A DNA stretch of 8,550 nt from an uncultured Victivallales bacterium. Its GTDB lineage: Bacteria > Verrucomicrobiota > Lentisphaeria > Oligosphaerales > JAFGRS01. Made by a program: the position numbers and the translations under genes. The notes below the pieces were generated by a model, which saw only the letters and a list, made by a program, of their open reading frames with translations, was not told the origin of the DNA and made no database searches. Of this stretch, positions 6,915-8,550 are shown piece after piece. The stretch lies in contig CAILKC010000114.1 in NCBI GenBank assembly GCA_903834675.1, positions 1 through 8,550 of the forward strand, given 5' to 3'. Numbering within the stretch: the first letter of the stretch is position 1; every line of letters starts with the position of its first letter.

Positions 6915-8053
6915 CGGAGTACGCCTTCCAGGTCCTGGCGCAAGTCATCGAGGTCCTCGATGCCGACCGACAGACGCAGCAGACGGTCGTTGATGCCGAG
7001 GCGCGCGCGGACGGCCGGGTCCACATCGGCGTGCGTCTGCACCGCCGGGAACGTGATCAACGAATTCACCCCGCCCAGACTCTCGGCGAACATGAAGACG
7101 CGAACCCCGGCCAGGATGCCGGGAATCAGCGCCGGGTCCGTCACCTCGAAGGCCAGCATGGCGCCAAAACCCGTGCTCTGCTCTGCGAGGATCGAGTGCC
7201 CGGGATGACTGGCCAGACCGGGGTAGCAGACGCGCCTGACCCGCGGCTGCCGCAGCAGCCATTCTGCCAGTGCCTGCGCGTTGGCCTCCTGCCGCGCCAG
7301 CCGCAACGGCAGGGTCTTGAGGCCGCGCAGCAACAACCAGGAGTCATCCGCCCCGAGGATGGCGCCAACCCCATTCTGCAGGAATGCCAGCCGCTCAGCC
7401 AGGTCGGCTCGGCGGGTGATGGCGACGCCCGCCACAACGTCATCATGGCCGCCCAGATACTTGGTGGCACTGTAGACGACCAGGTCGGCGCCGAGATCGA
7501 GGGGGCGCTGTCGGCAGAAGGTCAGGAAGGTGTTGTCGACGATGGTCAGAATACCCCGCGGCGCGGCCACCGCGGCAACCGCCCTGATGTCGGCCACATT
7601 CAACAAGGGGTTGCTGGGGACCTCGAGAAAGATTGCCTTGACCCGCGGATCCGCCACCGCCGCCGTCACGGCCGACAGGCTCGCAGTGTCCACAAATACG
7701 GTCTCAATGCCGTAGCGCCGAAAAATCCGCTCGAACAGGCGGAACGTACCGCCGTACAGGTCCTCGGTCGCCACAACCCGCTCGCCCGGCTCGAACAGGC
7801 GCAGCACCGTGTCAATGGCCGCCAGGCCAGAGGCAAAGGCGAAGCCGCGGGCGCCCTCGCCACCCTCAGCCAGGGCCAGCGTCCCCTCCAACGCCGAACG
7901 GGTGGGATTGGCCGTGCGCGAATAGTCGAAACCCGTGCTCTGCCCAAGCCCAGGATGGCGAAAGGTCGAACTGCGGTAGATCGGCATCGAAACCGCGCCG
8001 GTTCTCTCGTCCCAGCGTGACCCTGCCTGCGCCAACAGAGTTGCCAACTTCAC
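6911..8053 (-). CDS. metI: Cystathionine gamma-synthase / O-acylhomoserine thiolyase-like enzyme (MetI-like)
   Basis: 380 residues with the start chosen here, GTG at 8053-8051, which gives VKLATLLAQAGSRWDERTG, the usual N-terminus of the family, and has GGAG (8060-8063) 6 bases upstream. The open frame continues back to a TTG at 8176, but that extension looks unlike the family; GTG at 8065 or 8095 is also possible. MetI condenses an O-acylhomoserine with cysteine to make cystathionine, or with sulfide to make homocysteine. Seen: FDYSRTANPTR (42-52), TEDLYGGTFR (96-105), DNTF (173-176), YSATKYLGGHDD with Schiff-base Lys198, LRGLKT, and the MetI-like ending with QTHADV and RLLRLSVGIED. At position 330 it has Asn (SLGGVNS) where MetC next door and most relatives have Glu. 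It is clearly a paralogue of that neighbour and first in the operon. Confidence 0.85.
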   Translation of the reverse strand: MKLATLLAQAGSRWDERTGAVSMPIYRSSTFRHPGLGQSTGFDYSRTANPTRSALEGTLALAEGGEGARGFAFASGLAAIDTVLRLFEPGERVVATEDLYGGTFRLFERIFRRYGIETVFVDTASLSAVTAAVADPRVKAIFLEVPSNPLLNVADIRAVAAVAAPRGILTIVDNTFLTFCRQRPLDLGADLVVYSATKYLGGHDDVVAGVAITRRADLAERLAFLQNGVGAILGADDSWLLLRGLKTLPLRLARQEANAQALAEWLLRQPRVRRVCYPGLASHPGHSILAEQSTGFGAMLAFEVTDPALIPGILAGVRVFMFAESLGGVNSLITFPAVQTHADVDPAVRARLGINDRLLRLSVGIEDLDDLRQDLEGVLR

Positions 8054-8059
8054 CTTCGT

Positions 8060-8065
8060 CTCCAC
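8060..8065 (-). promoter_or_regulatory. metI: Ribosome binding site deciding the metI start
   Basis: The minus-strand sequence GTGGAG-ACGAAG-GTG puts GGAG 6 bases before the GTG at 8053. The other start candidates (GTG 8065, GTG 8095, TTG 8176) have weaker or badly spaced purine tracts, and homology to the family begins at the 8053 start. Confidence 0.6.
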
Positions 8066-8085
8066 GCTCGAATCGCTTCCCGGCC

Positions 8086-8174
8086 CCAGCTTCACCCCTC
8101 GGCTGGCGACACCGACCTCGGCGTCGGGCTGTGCCCGGGCTGCTTCAACTCGGTTTACGGCCTGCCCAGAGCCC
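8086..8174 (-). promoter_or_regulatory. Structured 5' leader of the metI operon (candidate cis-regulatory RNA)
   Basis: Three foldable units follow one another on the minus strand. First is an outer GGGCT/AGCCC stem (8170-8174 with 8126-8130) enclosing an inner GGGC/GCCC stem (8164-8167 with 8137-8140). Second is an 8-bp hairpin with tetraloop AGGT and one G-U pair (8107-8126). Third, directly abutting, is a 5-bp hairpin (8086-8106) whose 11-base loop contains the purine-rich GAGGGG. I could not match the core of the SAM-I, SAM-II or SAH riboswitches. G+C-rich DNA folds easily, so this is only a candidate. Confidence 0.3.
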
Positions 8175-8186
8175 AATACCCACCGA

Positions 8187-8206
8187 ATCTATAGATATAC
8201 TGTATA
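8187..8206 (-). promoter_or_regulatory. A+T-rich promoter/operator candidate upstream of metI
   Basis: This is a conspicuous A+T-rich island in otherwise G+C-rich DNA. It holds two overlapping palindromes sharing one base: atctatagat (8187-8196, perfect) and tatactgtata (8196-8206, perfect around a central T). The minus strand offers -10-like hexamers such as TATACA or TATATC, with only a weak -35 (TTGTAC) upstream. Its position about 130-150 bases before the metI start suits an operon promoter with a regulator site over it. It does not match the MetJ box (AGACGTCT) or a complete LexA box. Confidence 0.45.
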
Positions 8207-8245
8207 ACGCGCCTGCGGCGGTACAAGGCAGGCCGGTACCATACA

Positions 8246-8259
8246 ACCTGGAGCCAGGT
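8246..8259. repeat. Short palindrome ACCTGG-AG-CCAGGT
   Basis: Perfect 6-base inverted repeat around two central bases, 40 bases upstream of the A+T-rich island. It could be a regulator half-site pair or a small RNA hairpin at the end of the upstream transcript, since TTGTAT follows on the minus strand. The function is unknown. Confidence 0.4.
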
Positions 8260-8314
8260 CGCGTAAGGGTAGCGGCTCGGGCACAGGGCAGTTTCAAGAA
8301 AGAGCCCCCCTGTG

Positions 8315-8362
8315 GCCCTGGAGCCCGCGCTGCCCAGCCCGTTGCGGGCGGGTTCGCGGTAT
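8315..8362. repeat. 48-bp perfect direct repeat, copy 1
   Basis: Identical over 48 bases to 8393-8440, with a 78-base period. Each copy contains the compact hairpin gcccg-ttg-cgggc, and a longer arrangement gcccgc...gcgggc is also possible. The flanking bases differ, so the borders are sharp. Confidence 0.9.
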
Positions 8363-8371
8363 CCCCAGCGT

Positions 8372-8393
8372 CGGCAAGCCCCCCAGCTTGCCG
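8372..8393. repeat. Hairpin between the two 48-bp repeats
   Basis: An 8-bp perfect stem, cggcaagc (8372-8379) with gcttgccg (8386-8393), closes a 6-base loop. It takes up most of the 30-base interval between the repeat copies and overlaps the second copy by one base. It lies 63 bases after the RND stop and could help end that transcript, but no U-tract follows on the minus strand. Confidence 0.6.
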
Positions 8394-8440
8394 CCCTGGA
8401 GCCCGCGCTGCCCAGCCCGTTGCGGGCGGGTTCGCGGTAT
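8393..8440. repeat. 48-bp perfect direct repeat, copy 2
   Basis: Second identical copy of 8315-8362, ending 15 bases from the stop codon of the RND gene. With the intervening hairpin it forms a hairpin-hairpin-hairpin block typical of intergenic repetitive palindromic elements. Confidence 0.9.
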
Positions 8441-8455
8441 GCCCCCGAGCAGGGA

Positions 8456-8550
8456 TCACGCCGCCTCTGGCCCGAGGGCTGGCTTGACCTCCGTGTGCCA
8501 CTTCCAGAGCAGGTAGATGGCGGGGTAGACCAGCAGCTCCATAATGAAAC
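8456..8550 (-). CDS. C-terminal end of an RND-type heavy-metal efflux permease (CusA/CzcA-like), partial
   Basis: Only the last 30 codons are present, running in from beyond the window and ending with TGA at 8458-8456. The visible peptide includes MELLVYPAIYLLWKW and then a short charged tail with EVKPALGPEAA. This matches the end of the final membrane helix of large RND pumps, where a (L/V)P(A/V)(I/L)Y motif followed by WK is standard; the E-LLVYP wording suggests the heavy-metal (HME) branch. Such pumps work in the inner membrane with a periplasmic adaptor and an outer-membrane channel. Identification rests on a short segment. It shares orientation with the sulfur operon but is separated from it by repeats and a likely promoter. 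Confidence 0.75.
   Translation of the reverse strand, partial: FIMELLVYPAIYLLWKWHTEVKPALGPEAA

Larger units (their letters stand above)
8054..8455. other. 402-base gene-free region between the RND gene and metI
   Basis: No credible coding sequence lies here: frames that stay open through it get their length from the 48-bp repeat and are rich in Gly/Ala/Arg/Pro. From high to low coordinates it holds the direct repeats and hairpin (8315-8440), a short palindrome (8246-8259), the A+T-rich double palindrome (8187-8206) and a leader with predicted hairpins (8086-8174), each listed separately. Confidence 0.7.

Noticed and set aside
8054..8176. N-terminal extension of MetI back to a TTG at 8176
   Set aside because: The extra 41 residues do not resemble the family, the TTG is a weak start, and a better-placed GTG with GGAG at 6 bases lies at 8053.
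8054..8206. Known SAM-I, SAM-II or SAH riboswitch ahead of metI
   Set aside because: None of the conserved cores can be found on the minus strand; stretches such as CCGAGG occur but without the rest of the SAH motif.
8196..8211. LexA-type SOS box around the ctgtata sequence
   Set aside because: The required CTG-N10-CAG spacing is not present.
8315..8440. Possible minimal CRISPR (two repeats, one 30-base interval)
   Set aside because: Only two copies, a 48-base repeat, an interval that is itself a hairpin, and no cas genes.
8145..8501. A 118-codon minus-strand frame covering the repeats
   Set aside because: Its translation is out of frame with the RND C-terminus it overlaps and contains the 48-bp repeat read twice; there is no ribosome binding site or family signature.

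Overview
The window is a GC-rich (by eye about two thirds G+C) bacterial chromosomal segment in which every supportable gene lies on the minus strand, so transcription runs from the high coordinates to the low ones. The kinase at the low-coordinate end (N-terminal zinc ribbon, kinase, Ala/Pro-rich linker, transmembrane helix, sulfatase-modifying-factor-like domain) and the heavy-metal RND pump at the high end suggest a Gram-negative bacterium. The wording of the kinase (zinc ribbon, YAWDE, MDLGLAKSL) reminds me of the Planctomycetes-Verrucomicrobia-Chlamydiae group (Lentisphaerota, Kiritimatiellota, Verrucomicrobiota). That placement is inference from memory, not a search result.

Layout in transcription order: the last 30 codons of an RND-type metal efflux permease (8550-8456); a 402-base gene-free stretch (8455-8054) with a 48-bp perfect direct repeat around a hairpin, an A+T-rich promoter/operator candidate with two overlapping palindromes, and a structured leader; then a tightly packed sulfur operon: metI-like cystathionine gamma-synthase (8053-6911), metC-like cystathionine beta-lyase (6914-5730), a class-I cysteine desulfurase (5749-4583) and mnmA tRNA 2-thiouridylase (4586-3462). 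These four overlap one another by 4, 20 and 4 bases. After a 165-base gap with short repeats comes larE (3296-2490), an ATP-dependent sacrificial sulfur transferase with no larA, larB or larC in view. After a further 183-base gap with a UUCG hairpin and a plausible promoter comes a Ser/Thr protein kinase (2306 to beyond the window start).

Functionally, the centre is a sulfur-handling module. MetI and MetC are the two forward transsulfuration steps, moving sulfur from cysteine to homocysteine. The desulfurase strips sulfur from cysteine as a persulfide, MnmA places that sulfur on U34 of tRNA, and LarE is a second sulfur-inserting PP-loop enzyme. The desulfurase-mnmA overlap resembles the Bacillus yrvO-mnmA pair, in which sulfur passes directly without a Tus relay. 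The kinase looks like a separate transcription unit. No RNA gene, CRISPR array, transposase or defence system was found. Long plus-strand open frames are shadows of the minus-strand genes. The less ordinary points are the orphan three-cysteine LarE beside a desulfurase, the structured metI leader and palindromic promoter, the Asn replacing a usual Glu in MetI, and the short palindromic repeat just upstream of larE's ribosome binding site.
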